45,756 nt of DNA. Origin: Coriobacteriia bacterium (GTDB lineage Bacteria > Actinomycetota > Coriobacteriia > Anaerosomatales > Anaerosomataceae). Every line of letters begins with the position of its first letter. The first letter of the stretch is position 1. Shown piece after piece: positions 9,102 through 16,938 of this stretch. Below the pieces are notes generated by a model. It had not been told where the DNA came from. It saw nothing but the letters and a program-made list of their open reading frames with translations, and ran no database searches. The DNA lies in assembly GCA_030655755.1 (NCBI GenBank), contig JAUSOQ010000027.1:1-45756 (forward strand). The letters are read 5' to 3'. Position numbers and translations under genes: made by a program.

Positions 9102-10057
9102 TTATTGAAATGACAGCCCTTCAATCTGCCAAGTTCCTGCGCCGTGAGTACTATTACAACAGCGCACGGGAGGGCATGCTCGACCTGTTTCAGAACATGT
9201 TGAGTGAAGGCATGATTCACACGATTCTTCTGCCGGCATACATCGGTTGGTCGGCGAAAGAGGGAAGCGGAATATTCGATCCGCTCAAGGGTCTCGCTGG
9301 AGTGAATCTTCAGTACTACAAAATGACGCCCGATTTGAGCATAGACTTGGACGACCTGTCCGACAGGATGGCTGCACTTGACGAGGGCAAGTTCGCAGTC
9401 CTTGTGGTGAACTACTTCGGGTTCATTGACGCAAGGATACATGAGGTCGCATGTGCGATCAGGGAGCATTCGGGTTGGATTGTCGAAGACAATGCCCACG
9501 GTTTCTTCACGTATGAGTACGCGGACGAGACATTCTCGGATGCCACCTTCTTCTCTCTCCACAAGATGTTTCCGTTCGAGCACGGGGGCAGTCTGGTCGT
9601 TCACACCGAACCCCTGAGTGCGTTGACCTACCACGGCCAGTACCCCGGCCCAACGGAATACAACCCCTGGCAGTACGACGTGCCGGGTATCGCACGAGCC
9701 AGATGCGAGAACTACAGGAAGCTTGAGAGCATCGTCAGTGCGAGAGGTATTTCGGAGTTCTTCGTGCCGCTGAAACCCGAGGGACTGCCCGAGGGCATTG
9801 TGCCGCAGACCTTCCCTATACGCGTCGTGAGAGGCGACAGAGACGCGATATATCGGTTGATGAATGAATCCGGCTATGGCGTGGTGAGTCTCTACCACAC
9901 GCTTATTGAACCTCTGCGACACCCCGACTATGAGGCCAGTAATGGTTTGTCGAGGTGTATCATGAATCTTCCGGTACATCAGGATGTGGATAGCGATAGG
10001 TATGGTGATATGGTCAAACTGTTGGCGGAACTGTGTAACGTAACGGGCCGACAGTAA
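9098..10057 (+). CDS. Short DegT/DnrJ/EryC1/StrS-type aminotransferase-like protein
   Basis: A 319-residue PLP-fold protein, about 50 residues shorter than usual DegT sugar aminotransferases. The cofactor site is recognisable: V-E-D-N-A-H-G-F-F (Asp131, which should hold the pyridine nitrogen) and F-F-S-L-H-K-M-F-P-F-E-H-G-G with Lys156 as the likely Schiff-base lysine. The N-terminal glycine-rich cofactor-phosphate segment is hard to see, so the N-terminal domain is atypical. It should convert a nucleotide keto-sugar to an amino sugar, with the preceding GNAT enzyme acetylating it. Start ATG 9098 overlaps the upstream stop. Activity may differ from standard family members because of the shortened N-terminal region. 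Confidence 0.7.
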   Translation: MIIEMTALQSAKFLRREYYYNSAREGMLDLFQNMLSEGMIHTILLPAYIGWSAKEGSGIFDPLKGLAGVNLQYYKMTPDLSIDLDDLSDRMAALDEGKFAVLVVNYFGFIDARIHEVACAIREHSGWIVEDNAHGFFTYEYADETFSDATFFSLHKMFPFEHGGSLVVHTEPLSALTYHGQYPGPTEYNPWQYDVPGIARARCENYRKLESIVSARGISEFFVPLKPEGLPEGIVPQTFPIRVVRGDRDAIYRLMNESGYGVVSLYHTLIEPLRHPDYEASNGLSRCIMNLPVHQDVDSDRYGDMVKLLAELCNVTGRQ

Positions 10058-10249
10058 GATCGCCAGAGGTCAAGAATACCGGGGAGACTCTGGGGGTTCG
10101 AGACCCCCGTTGCGTACTTGGCTGCCCTTGCACCCCTGACCCGCGAGGCTGCGCCTGTCTTATCAGGTCGTGGTTGTTCCATATTCGGACTTGTAGCACA
10201 CCTATGAGCGGTCGAGTGCACGCTCGTGAACATGCATGGGAGTCTCACC
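10058..10249. other. 190-bp gap splitting the polysaccharide locus, with a G/C hairpin
   Basis: This gap separates the tightly packed operon that ends at 10057 from the FemAB-like gene. It contains a hairpin, GGGGG (10092-10096), loop TTCGAGA, CCCCC (10104-10108). It looks like a tRNA T-arm but no tRNA folds around it (see rejected items). There is no run of T after it, so it is at best a weak terminator. CCTGA and TCAGG further on (about 10135 and 10165) could form a second weak stem. No clear promoter pair was found before 10250. Confidence 0.4.
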
Positions 10250-11350
10250 ATGGAGGTAGTTCCGACCGTATATCTATGCGCTGAGGTTGCAGAGGAGCGG
10301 GAACAGTGGCGCTCAATCCGCAGCAGTTTCAAGACTAGGCGTCCTCACGACGATCCTGCATACCTCGACCTTATGGCGCCCGAGGGAGCAGTCAATCGAA
10401 TGTTCTACTTCGCTTCCGAAGACGTTCGGGTCATGTACGCCTTCCATCTTCAGCCGGTCGACCCCGCAATACTAGGTCAGGACTACGCCGGCTGGAGTAC
10501 CGTCACTTCACCGTACGGATACGGTGGCCCGTTGCTGGAGTGCGCTAAGGACTCTGCAGATCCGCCACCGGACGTATGTGAGGAATGGAGCAAGGCTTGG
10601 GCTCGTTGGGCCCAGGACAATCGCGTTGTTTCAGAGTTCGTGCGCGAGGATTTGCACCAAGAGCGGTTGCTTCCACGGACAGAGGGTTGCCATTCGATTG
10701 CGCAGGCAAATGTTGTCGTTCCGTTGGACGTGGACCCGGAGGTTCGCTGGCGTTCCTACGCCGCAAAGGTGCGAAAGAACGTCCGACGCGCTGGCGAGAG
10801 CGGACTTCGGGTTGTGTTCTCCGCGTCGGCTGATGCGGTTGCCACCTTCCATGAGGTATACCTTGAAACGATGCAGCGGAGGCAAGCGTCCTCCCAGTTC
10901 GACATAGGGATCGACAGACTGCTGGCCTACGTCGAAGACACCCGGGCAGCCAACGAAGCGATAGTGGCATTGACGATGCAGGGGTCCGTGACCACCAGCG
11001 TCGAACTCGTACTTGTGGGTTCGCGCGAGATTTACTCTTTCTTGGGCGGCACTCGACCTGAGGCATACCCGACAAGGCCAAACGACTTGCTTAAGCATGA
11101 GGTGTGCAATTGGGGTCATGCTCATGGGCTCCGGGAGTATGTTCTAGGGGGAGGGTTCTCCCCCGGCGACGGCATCTTTCAGTACAAGACGTCCTTCGCT
11201 CCCGATGGGCTGCGGGACTTCTACACAAGACGTGTCATTCTGAACGAAACGGTCTATGACGAGATGGTCGCGTCCAGACGGGCGATGGCGATCCAGCAGG
11301 GTGCAAGCTGGCACCCCCGCGATGACTATTTCCCCGTGTTCTTGTCCTAG
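10250..11350 (+). CDS. FemAB-like / GNAT-fold transferase
   Basis: A 366-residue protein with the layout of FemABX-type transferases (tandem GNAT folds). The C-terminal half has the recognisable stretch in which A-K-V-R-K-N-V-R-R-A (near residue 180) is followed by about 100 residues and then Y-S-F-L-G-G-T-R-P-E-A and R-P-N-D-L-L-K-H-E. Family members transfer an aminoacyl or acyl group, often from aminoacyl-tRNA, to an amino group on a cell-wall or glycan precursor. Next to an aminotransferase gene, a role in decorating an amino sugar is plausible but unproven. I chose ATG 10250 because GGGAG lies seven bases upstream; an in-frame GTG at 10226 has no such site. It is the first gene after a 190-bp gap. 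Confidence 0.65.
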   Translation: MEVVPTVYLCAEVAEEREQWRSIRSSFKTRRPHDDPAYLDLMAPEGAVNRMFYFASEDVRVMYAFHLQPVDPAILGQDYAGWSTVTSPYGYGGPLLECAKDSADPPPDVCEEWSKAWARWAQDNRVVSEFVREDLHQERLLPRTEGCHSIAQANVVVPLDVDPEVRWRSYAAKVRKNVRRAGESGLRVVFSASADAVATFHEVYLETMQRRQASSQFDIGIDRLLAYVEDTRAANEAIVALTMQGSVTTSVELVLVGSREIYSFLGGTRPEAYPTRPNDLLKHEVCNWGHAHGLREYVLGGGFSPGDGIFQYKTSFAPDGLRDFYTRRVILNETVYDEMVASRRAMAIQQGASWHPRDDYFPVFLS

Positions 11351-11379
11351 TGGATCGCGCGGCGGGTTGGGAGGACAAC

Positions 11380-12576
11380 GTGAGTGCAGTACTTGCATCC
11401 GGAACACCTCAGTGTTGGCCGGTCTTTGCTGATGATGAGGAAGCCGCCGCGTTGGCCGTGTTGACTTCCGGCCGCGTCAACTACTGGACGGGTACCGAGG
11501 GCCGCAGCTTCGAGGCTGAGTTCGCTGAGTACTGCGGTGTCTCGCACGCAGTGGCTTTGGCTAACGGTACCGTAGCGCTCGAGCTCGCACTTCACGCGCT
11601 CGGCATCGGATCTGGCGACGACGTGATCGTTCCCGCCCGCACTTTCATCGGCACAGCAACCGCAGTAGTGGCGCGAGGCGCACGGCCCGTTGTCGCTGAT
11701 GTGGATCGGGACTCGGGCAACATCACCGCTGCAGCGATCCGTGATGCTCTGACCCCCAACACGCGCGCAGTCATTGTTGTGCATCTTGCGGGTTGGCCGT
11801 GTGAGATGGACAGCATAATGGCGCTAGCAAATGAGCGAGGACTGTTCGTCATCGAGGACTGCGCGCAAGCGCATGGCGCTCGCTGGAACGGCAAGCCTGT
11901 CGGCACCATCGGACATGTGGGGGCGTTCTCATTCTGCCAGGACAAGATCATGACCACCGCCGGTGAGGGCGGCATGCTCGTGACGAGTGACGAAGAGCGG
12001 TGGCGTCGCGCCTGGGAGTACAAGGATCACGGTCGCAGCATGGATGCGATGGAGCGTGCGAAGGCTGAAGGTGGCCACGAGTTCAAATGGGTGTGCGAAA
12101 GCTTCGGGACGAACTGGCGCATGACCGAGGTTCAAGCTGCGATCGGGCGCGTGCAGCTGACCAAGCTGGACGAGTGGATTGCCATAAGGAGACGAAACGC
12201 CGCTGTCCTGGATAGCGAGCTGTCGTCTGTGCCCGGACTGAGGATTGTGCGACCGGACACTCTGGCTGAGCACGCCTACTACAAGTACAACGCATACGTA
12301 GATCTCGACATGTTGCAACCGGGCTGGACGCGTTCGCGTATCCTGGATGAGGTTAGCCAACGAGGCGTTGCCTGCCAAATGGGGATATGCCCTGAGATTT
12401 ATCGGGAGAAGGCCTTCGTGAATGCCGGGTGGGGGTTGGGGAGTCCCCTGCCTGTGGCGAGAGAGTTGGGGGAGACCTCTCTCATGCTGCTGGTTGACCC
12501 GACTTATGGAGAAGATGACATGCTTCGCAGTGCCGAGGTGATGCGAGCGGTAATGATGGAAGCGATCGGGGCGTAA
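11380..12576 (+). CDS. DegT/DnrJ/EryC1/StrS-family PLP-dependent sugar aminotransferase
   Basis: A 398-residue full-length member of the family. A-N-G-T-V-A-L-E-L-A-L near 62-72 is the cofactor-phosphate segment, F-V-I-E-D-C-A-Q-A-H-G (about 156-166) carries the Asp that contacts the PLP ring, and F-S-F-C-Q-D-K-I-M-T-T-A-G-E-G-G has the Schiff-base Lys189. Such enzymes use glutamate to aminate the 3- or 4-keto position of a nucleotide sugar. I chose GTG 11380, five bases after GGGAGG; an in-frame GTG at 11350 overlaps the previous stop and would add ten residues. It probably forms an operon with the FemAB-like gene and may provide the amino group which that enzyme acylates. Sugar specificity cannot be told from the sequence. 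Confidence 0.85.
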   Translation: MSAVLASGTPQCWPVFADDEEAAALAVLTSGRVNYWTGTEGRSFEAEFAEYCGVSHAVALANGTVALELALHALGIGSGDDVIVPARTFIGTATAVVARGARPVVADVDRDSGNITAAAIRDALTPNTRAVIVVHLAGWPCEMDSIMALANERGLFVIEDCAQAHGARWNGKPVGTIGHVGAFSFCQDKIMTTAGEGGMLVTSDEERWRRAWEYKDHGRSMDAMERAKAEGGHEFKWVCESFGTNWRMTEVQAAIGRVQLTKLDEWIAIRRRNAAVLDSELSSVPGLRIVRPDTLAEHAYYKYNAYVDLDMLQPGWTRSRILDEVSQRGVACQMGICPEIYREKAFVNAGWGLGSPLPVARELGETSLMLLVDPTYGEDDMLRSAEVMRAVMMEAIGA

Positions 12577-12985
12577 GGGCGGAGGCGCGAATCCAGGACC
12601 TTTGATGGGCTGTGGGTGTCGCTGAAGCGGCTTCTGCGTCATTCTCGATGATTACAGATATCGGTTGATGGTCGCGGATGATGTGTCTCTATTTGCCTGA
12701 CACATCTGTTCATGGTGTCAAAACATGTGAAGACGGATATGAGTGTCTCTGAGACCCCGTAGGCTGGTGCTTGGGAAGATCATGTGGTTTCTCGCCTGTG
12801 AGCTGTTTCATCCCGGGGGCAAACACACTAGAATACATACACTGAGGGCGCCCGGCGCGTGGTGGCTGTGTTGGCGCTATGGACCAGATCGGAGCTCGGT
12901 TCACTCTTGGGCTGCCATGTCTGGTCCTTTTTGGCATATCGAATCAAGAACCCTACGGGGTGCGAGATAGGGAGGCACTACCAGC
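12577..12985 (+). promoter_or_regulatory. guaB3-guaA leader region with candidate promoter
   Basis: About 400 bases with no gene. A TAGAAT box at 12829-12834 is a good -10 candidate; TTTCAT at 12806-12811 sits 17 bases upstream as a poor -35. Transcription from it would give a leader of about 145 bases before the ATG at 12986. The leader contains the strong hairpin and T-run described separately. GGGAGG at 12970-12975 is the ribosome-binding site. An inverted repeat, TGACAC then GTGTCA, lies around 12698-12720, further upstream, and could be an operator or the end of the preceding transcription unit. I could not match the leader to a known riboswitch class. Confidence 0.45.
12881..12932 (+). 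terminator. Intrinsic terminator hairpin in the guaB3 leader (possible attenuator)
   Basis: GGACCAGA (12881-12888) pairs perfectly with TCTGGTCC (12920-12927), followed directly by TTTTT (12928-12932). Inside it GGAGC (12891-12895) can pair with GCTgCC (12911-12916, one bulged g), lengthening the stem. This has the form of a Rho-independent terminator. It lies between the candidate -10 box and the guaB3 start, so it may control read-through into guaB3-guaA; it could also simply end transcription coming from the polysaccharide genes, with the real promoter further downstream. Confidence 0.6.
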
Positions 12986-14161
12986 ATGGAAGTCGAGATC
13001 GGGCGTGGTAAGACCGCACGGCGTGCGTATGGCTTCGACGATGTCGCGATAGTGCCCTCACGCAGGACGCGTGACCCCCGCGATGTGGATATCACCTGGG
13101 AGTTCTCCCACAGGGGCAAGACCTTCACCTTCCCGCTGCCGGTCCTCGCTTCGGCGATGGACGGAGTCGTCGACCCCGCATTCGCGGTCACGATGGGCAA
13201 GCTCGGTGGCCTTGCTGTACTGAACCTCGAAGGCATCCAGACTCGCTACGCGGATCCCGCACCACACCTTGACGCCATCGCCTCCTTTTCAAAAGACGAG
13301 GCCACTCCTCGCATGCAGGAGATCTACGCCGCCGAGGACGTGAAACCCGAACTCATCACCGCTCGTCTCAAGGCCATCAAAGACGGCGGTGTGCTGGCTG
13401 CGGCCTCGCTCACTCCGCAGAACGTCGAACGCTATATCGACGCTGCAATGGCGGGTGGACTCGATATCCTCGTTATCCAGGGCACGGTCGTCAGTGCCGA
13501 GCATGTTTCCACCTACGACAAGCCGCTCGATCTCAATGCTTTCATCCGCGATCTCGATATCCCCGTCATCGTCGGTGGATGTTGCAGCTACCAGGGCGCT
13601 TTGCACCTGATGCGTACCGGAGCCGTTGGCGTGCTCGTAGGCGTCGGTCCCGGTCACGCCTGTACCTCACGCCGAGTCCTCGGCATCGGTGTTCCGCAGT
13701 GCACCGCCGTTGCCGATGCTGCTGCCGCCCGTATGCGTCATCTGGATGAGACCGGCACCTACTGTCACGTCATCGCTGATGGCGGTATGCGTACCGGTGG
13801 AGACCTCGCCAAGGCCATCGCCGTTGGCGCGGACAGCGTCATGATCGGCTCGCCGCTCGCCTCGGCTTCAGAGGCACCCGGTCGCGGTTTCCACTGGGGC
13901 ATGGCGACCTTCCATCCGGATCTGCCGCGCGGTGCCCGGGTGCAGGCGGGCATCAAGGGCACGCTCGAGGAGATCTTGGTCGGTCCCGCCCATGAGAACG
14001 ACGGAACTCTCAACCTGTGTGGTGGCCTCAGGACGTCGATGGCTACGTGCGGTTATGAGAACCTCAAGACCTTCCAGAAGGCCGAAGTCATGGTTGCCCC
14101 CTCCCTGCAGACGGAGGGCAAGATCCTCCAGCAGTCGCAGGGTGTAGGCATGGGCCGGTAG
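12986..14161 (+). CDS. guaB3: GuaB3-type IMP dehydrogenase family protein (no CBS domains)
   Basis: A 391-residue TIM-barrel protein of the IMPDH/GMP reductase family. It begins MEVEIGRGKTARRAYGFDDV, very close to the actinobacterial GuaB3 start. The catalytic-loop cysteine is present in G-V-G-P-G-H-A-C-T-S-R-R-V-L-G-I-G-V-P-Q, and A-D-G-G-M-R-T-G-G-D provides the phosphate-binding Asp and Gly residues. The two CBS domains of classical GuaB (about 490 residues) are absent. It should oxidise IMP to XMP with NAD, the step before guaA, which follows nine bases later. GuaB3 paralogues of cyanobacteria have been described as active IMPDH; mycobacterial GuaB3 is poorly understood. ATG 12986 follows GGGAGG. 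A classical guaB elsewhere in the genome cannot be excluded. Confidence 0.85.
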   Translation: MEVEIGRGKTARRAYGFDDVAIVPSRRTRDPRDVDITWEFSHRGKTFTFPLPVLASAMDGVVDPAFAVTMGKLGGLAVLNLEGIQTRYADPAPHLDAIASFSKDEATPRMQEIYAAEDVKPELITARLKAIKDGGVLAAASLTPQNVERYIDAAMAGGLDILVIQGTVVSAEHVSTYDKPLDLNAFIRDLDIPVIVGGCCSYQGALHLMRTGAVGVLVGVGPGHACTSRRVLGIGVPQCTAVADAAAARMRHLDETGTYCHVIADGGMRTGGDLAKAIAVGADSVMIGSPLASASEAPGRGFHWGMATFHPDLPRGARVQAGIKGTLEEILVGPAHENDGTLNLCGGLRTSMATCGYENLKTFQKAEVMVAPSLQTEGKILQQSQGVGMGR

Positions 14162-14170
14162 GGGCTGCGG

Positions 14171-15718
14171 GTGAGCTATCACGAGCAGCAGCCGACCGTC
14201 TTCGTCATAGATTTTGGCGCGCAGTACGCGCAACTCATCGCACGTCGTGTGCGCGAGGCCAAGGTCTACTCGGAGATCGTCGCACATGACATCAGCGCTG
14301 AAGAGATCGAGCGTCGCCGTCCGGCGGCGCTCATCCTTTCTGGTGGTCCGGCAAGCGTCTACGCGCCCGGTGCTCCGAAGATGGATCCGCGTATCTATGA
14401 TCTGGGCATCCCGATATTGGGCTTCTGCTACGGCATGCAGCTCATGGCGCTCGATCTTGGCGGTCAGGTCCCCCATACCGACATCGGCGAGTACGGGTTC
14501 GCTGAACTCACGGTGATGGAGCCTGAGTGTCGTCTTCTTGAGGGCGTATCCGAGACATCGCAGGTCTGGATGAGTCACCGCGATAGCGTGGGGACAGTCC
14601 CGGAGGGTTTCTTGGTGACGGCGCGTACCGGTATCACTGCGGTCGCCTCTATGGAGGATCCGTCGCGCGGCCTGTATGCGACCCAGTTCCATCCTGAGGT
14701 GGCGCACACCGAGTACGGGCAGCAGATCATCAGACGCTTCCTGCACGACATCGTCGGCATCCCTCCGGTCTGGACGATGGTGAACATCATCGACGAGGCC
14801 GTGGAGCACATCCGCGAGCAGGTCGGCAGTGACAAGGTCATCTGCGGGCTTTCGGGAGGCGTTGACTCCAGCGTGGTAGCGGCGCTTCTGCACCGGGCGA
14901 TCGGCGATCAGCTGACCTGCGTGTTCGTCGATCACGGGATGCTGCGCCTGGACGAAGCCACCGATGTCGTGCGCGTGTTCGGCGACCAGTTCCGCATCGA
15001 CCTCGTGCATGTGCAGGCGCAGGAGCGCTATCTCGGCCTACTTCGGGACGTGACCGACCCTGAATTCAAGCGTCGTATCATCGGCGAGGAGTTCTGGAAG
15101 GTCTTCTTCGATGAGGCGACCAAGCTCGAGGGCGTGAAGTGGCTGGCGCAGGGGACGCTGTATCCCGATGTGATCGAGAGCGGCAACAAGACGGCTGCTA
15201 AGATCAAGAGCCACCACAACCTCATACCGTTCCCGGAGGGTGTGCACTTCGACCTTATCGAGCCCCTCAGGGCGCTCTTCAAAGACGAGGTCCGTGCGGT
15301 GGGCGCCGAGCTCGGCCTTCCCGATGAGATCGTCCACCGGCAGCCCTTCCCGGGTCCCGGCCTGGCCGTGCGGATCATCGGTGCGATCACCGATGAGAAG
15401 CTCGACATGCTGCGCAAGGCGGATGCCATCGTGCGCGAGGAGATCTCGAACTGGGACACCGAGCGCAGTGTGTGGCAGTACTTCGCAGTCCTGCCTGACA
15501 TACGATCCGTCGGCGTCATGGGAGACGAGCGCACCTACGGTCATCCCATCATCATCCGCGCGGTCTCCTCGGCAGATGCCATGACCGCCGATTGGGCACG
15601 TCTGCCGCACGAGCTGTTGGCGAAGATGAGCAATCGCATCATCAACGAGGTCGAGGGCGTCAATCGGGTGGCGTACGACATCACGAGCAAGCCGCCCGGC
15701 ACGATCGAGTGGGAATAA
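14171..15718 (+). CDS. guaA: GMP synthase (glutamine-hydrolysing)
   Basis: A 515-residue two-domain amidotransferase. The class I glutaminase domain (about 10-200) has L-G-F-C-Y-G-M-Q with the nucleophilic Cys, and T-Q-F-H-P-E-V with the His and Glu of the triad. The ATP-pyrophosphatase domain begins near 215 with the P-loop L-S-G-G-V-D-S-S-V. The C-terminal dimerisation domain ends [14 protein letters not shown], the canonical GuaA tail, so the gene is intact. It converts XMP, glutamine and ATP to GMP in the cytosol. Start GTG 14171 lies nine bases after the guaB3 stop, with GGGGCTGCGGG as a modest ribosome-binding site; the two form an operon for guanine nucleotide synthesis. Confidence 0.96.
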   Translation: MSYHEQQPTVFVIDFGAQYAQLIARRVREAKVYSEIVAHDISAEEIERRRPAALILSGGPASVYAPGAPKMDPRIYDLGIPILGFCYGMQLMALDLGGQVPHTDIGEYGFAELTVMEPECRLLEGVSETSQVWMSHRDSVGTVPEGFLVTARTGITAVASMEDPSRGLYATQFHPEVAHTEYGQQIIRRFLHDIVGIPPVWTMVNIIDEAVEHIREQVGSDKVICGLSGGVDSSVVAALLHRAIGDQLTCVFVDHGMLRLDEATDVVRVFGDQFRIDLVHVQAQERYLGLLRDVTDPEFKRRIIGEEFWKVFFDEATKLEGVKWLAQGTLYPDVIESGNKTAAKIKSHHNLIPFPEGVHFDLIEPLRALFKDEVRAVGAELGLPDEIVHRQPFPGPGLAVRIIGAITDEKLDMLRKADAIVREEISNWDTERSVWQYFAVLPDIRSVGVMGDERTYGHPIIIRAVSSADAMTADWARLPHELLAKMSNRIINEVEGVNRVAYDITSKPPGTIEWE

Positions 15719-15730
15719 CCAAGGTATGAC

Positions 15731-15758
15731 GAGCGCTGGCTGCGTCTCGCCGGCGTTC
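15731..15758 (+). other. Intergenic stem-loop between guaA and the chorismate mutase gene
   Basis: GAGCGCTGGC (15731-15740) can pair with GCCGGCGTTC (15749-15758) across an 8-base loop, using two G-U pairs in RNA. There is no T-run after it, so it is a weak terminator at best; it may mark the boundary between the purine and aromatic genes or protect the end of the guaA message. Confidence 0.35.
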
Positions 15759-15799
15759 TATGTAAGAGGCGCCCCCCGACATGAGGTGGAGTGAAGACG

Positions 15800-16075
15800 A
15801 TGGCCGAGCACACCGAGGACGTCCAGCACAAGATCGCGGAGCTGCGGGTGCAGATCGACGAGGTCGATTGTCGCATCGTCAAGCTCATCAACCAGCGCGC
15901 TGAGCTGGCGCTTGCGATTCGCGAGCTAAAGCCCAAGGTCAACTTGGGTCTGTACGATCCGAAGCGCGAAGAGGAGATCTTCACACGGTTGTCGGCCTGC
16001 AACGGGGGCCCACTATATGACGACAATCTCCGGGAGATCTACGAAGCGATCCTGCATGTCATGAAGGAGCTCTGA
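15800..16075 (+). CDS. Chorismate mutase, AroQ type
   Basis: A 91-residue all-helical protein matching the AroQ fold: an N-terminal helix with I-A-E-L-R-V-Q-I-D-E-V-D, the catalytic Arg/Lys region with L-I-N-Q-R-A-E-L-A-L-A-I-R-E-L-K, and the D-P-K-R-E-E-E-I stretch, as in E. coli P-protein and Bacillus AroQ domains. It rearranges chorismate to prephenate for phenylalanine and tyrosine. I chose ATG 15800, eight bases after GGTGGAG; an in-frame GTG at 15791 overlaps that site. It ends seven bases before the DAHP synthase gene. In several bacteria the same two domains are fused, so these neighbours probably form one complex in which the mutase helps feedback control; that is inference. Confidence 0.9.
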   Translation: MAEHTEDVQHKIAELRVQIDEVDCRIVKLINQRAELALAIRELKPKVNLGLYDPKREEEIFTRLSACNGGPLYDDNLREIYEAILHVMKEL

Positions 16076-16081
16076 GCCAAC

Positions 16082-16879
16082 ATGGCAGATGTAGCGCGCG
16101 CGATCGGCGCGGTCGTGCGGGACGGGAAGAGTGTCACACTCATCGTCGGCCCGTGCTCGATCGAGAGTCGCGAGCAGATCATGGAGGTAGCAGCGGTCAC
16201 TGCCGAGCTTGGTATACGGGTGCTTCGGGGAGGCGCGTACAAGCCGCGCACGTCGCCGTATTCGTTCCAGGGGCTGGAGGAAGAGGGTCTCAAGTTACTC
16301 AAGGAGGCAGGGGAGCGCTACGGGCTGCTGACCTGCACAGAAGTCGTTGACTCGGCACACGCGGAACTGGTCGACAGCTACGTCGACATCCTCCAGGTGG
16401 GTACGCGCAACATGGCGAACTACTCGCTGCTCAAAAAGGTCGGGAGCGTGACGGCTGAGAGCGGGAAGCCCGTACTGTTCAAGCGCGGTATGGCAGCGAC
16501 GATCGATGAGTGGCTTGCGGCAAGTGAATACATCACGAGCCAGGGCAATCCCAACGTCATACTGTGCGAGCGCGGCATCCGGACGTTCGAGACATCGACG
16601 CGTTTCACGCTGGATATCACCGCGGTGCCGGTGGTGAAGAAGCTTTCAAATCTGCCGATCATCATCGATGCGTCACATCCTACGGGGCAGGCGGACCTGG
16701 TTCCCGCTGTCTGCCGGGCGGCGGTCGCTGTCGGTGCTGATGGCATCATGATCGAGGCGCATCCCAATCCGCGCAAGGCGCTCTCCGATGGACCACAGTC
16801 ATTGGATCTTCCCAGACTTCGTGGGCTTGTTAACGAACTCCAACCTGTGGCAGAATCTGTGGGGAGAACTATCACCTGA
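16082..16879 (+). CDS. aroF: 3-deoxy-7-phosphoheptulonate (DAHP) synthase, KDO8PS-like type
   Basis: A 265-residue (beta/alpha)8-barrel enzyme, first step of the shikimate pathway, condensing phosphoenolpyruvate with erythrose 4-phosphate. Clear motifs are L-I-V-G-P-C-S-I-E-S, R-G-G-A-Y-K-P-R-T-S-P-Y-S-F-Q-G, L-F-K-R-G-M, C-E-R-G-I-R-T-F-E and I-D-A-S-H-P-T-G-Q. The Cys and His needed for metal binding are in G-P-C and A-S-H-P. It is the short Ibeta form: it lacks the N-terminal ferredoxin-like regulatory domain of Thermotoga-type enzymes, so control may come from the separate chorismate mutase encoded just upstream. ATG 16082 is preceded by GGAGCTCTGAGCC. Confidence 0.92.
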   Translation: MADVARAIGAVVRDGKSVTLIVGPCSIESREQIMEVAAVTAELGIRVLRGGAYKPRTSPYSFQGLEEEGLKLLKEAGERYGLLTCTEVVDSAHAELVDSYVDILQVGTRNMANYSLLKKVGSVTAESGKPVLFKRGMAATIDEWLAASEYITSQGNPNVILCERGIRTFETSTRFTLDITAVPVVKKLSNLPIIIDASHPTGQADLVPAVCRAAVAVGADGIMIEAHPNPRKALSDGPQSLDLPRLRGLVNELQPVAESVGRTIT

Positions 16880-16900
16880 CAAAAAGCGGCCTGTGCGTTG

Positions 16901-16938
16901 CTACATCACGCTCGAATGCCGACAAAGAGGTGATGTAG
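16901..16938 (+). promoter_or_regulatory. Hairpin covering the ribosome-binding site of the zinc-ribbon gene
   Basis: CTACATCAC (16901-16909) and GTGATGTAG (16930-16938) form a perfect nine-base inverted repeat with a 20-base loop. The right arm ends immediately before the ATG at 16939 and takes in part of the ribosome-binding site AGAGGTG (from 16927). Folded as RNA, it would hide the start region. As DNA it could instead be a protein-binding operator. Confidence 0.5.

Noticed and set aside
10038-10116. tRNA-like element: T-arm GGGGG-TTCGAGA-CCCCC with a possible acceptor pair ACGTAAC/GTTGCGT
   Set aside because: The distance between the arms is about six bases too long, there is no D-arm with GG, no five-pair anticodon stem and no U at position 33, and the 5' arm lies within the codons of the preceding gene. 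It is most likely coincidence or a simple hairpin.
12577-12985. Known purine, PRPP, guanidine or T-box riboswitch before guaB3
   Set aside because: None of the hallmark sequences for these classes is visible; only a terminator hairpin is supported, so I report it as an unclassified leader.
13868-15010. Open frame of 380 codons on the minus strand across the guaB3-guaA junction
   Set aside because: It is antisense to two well-supported enzymes, crosses their boundary and has His/Asp/Arg-rich shadow composition without any motif.
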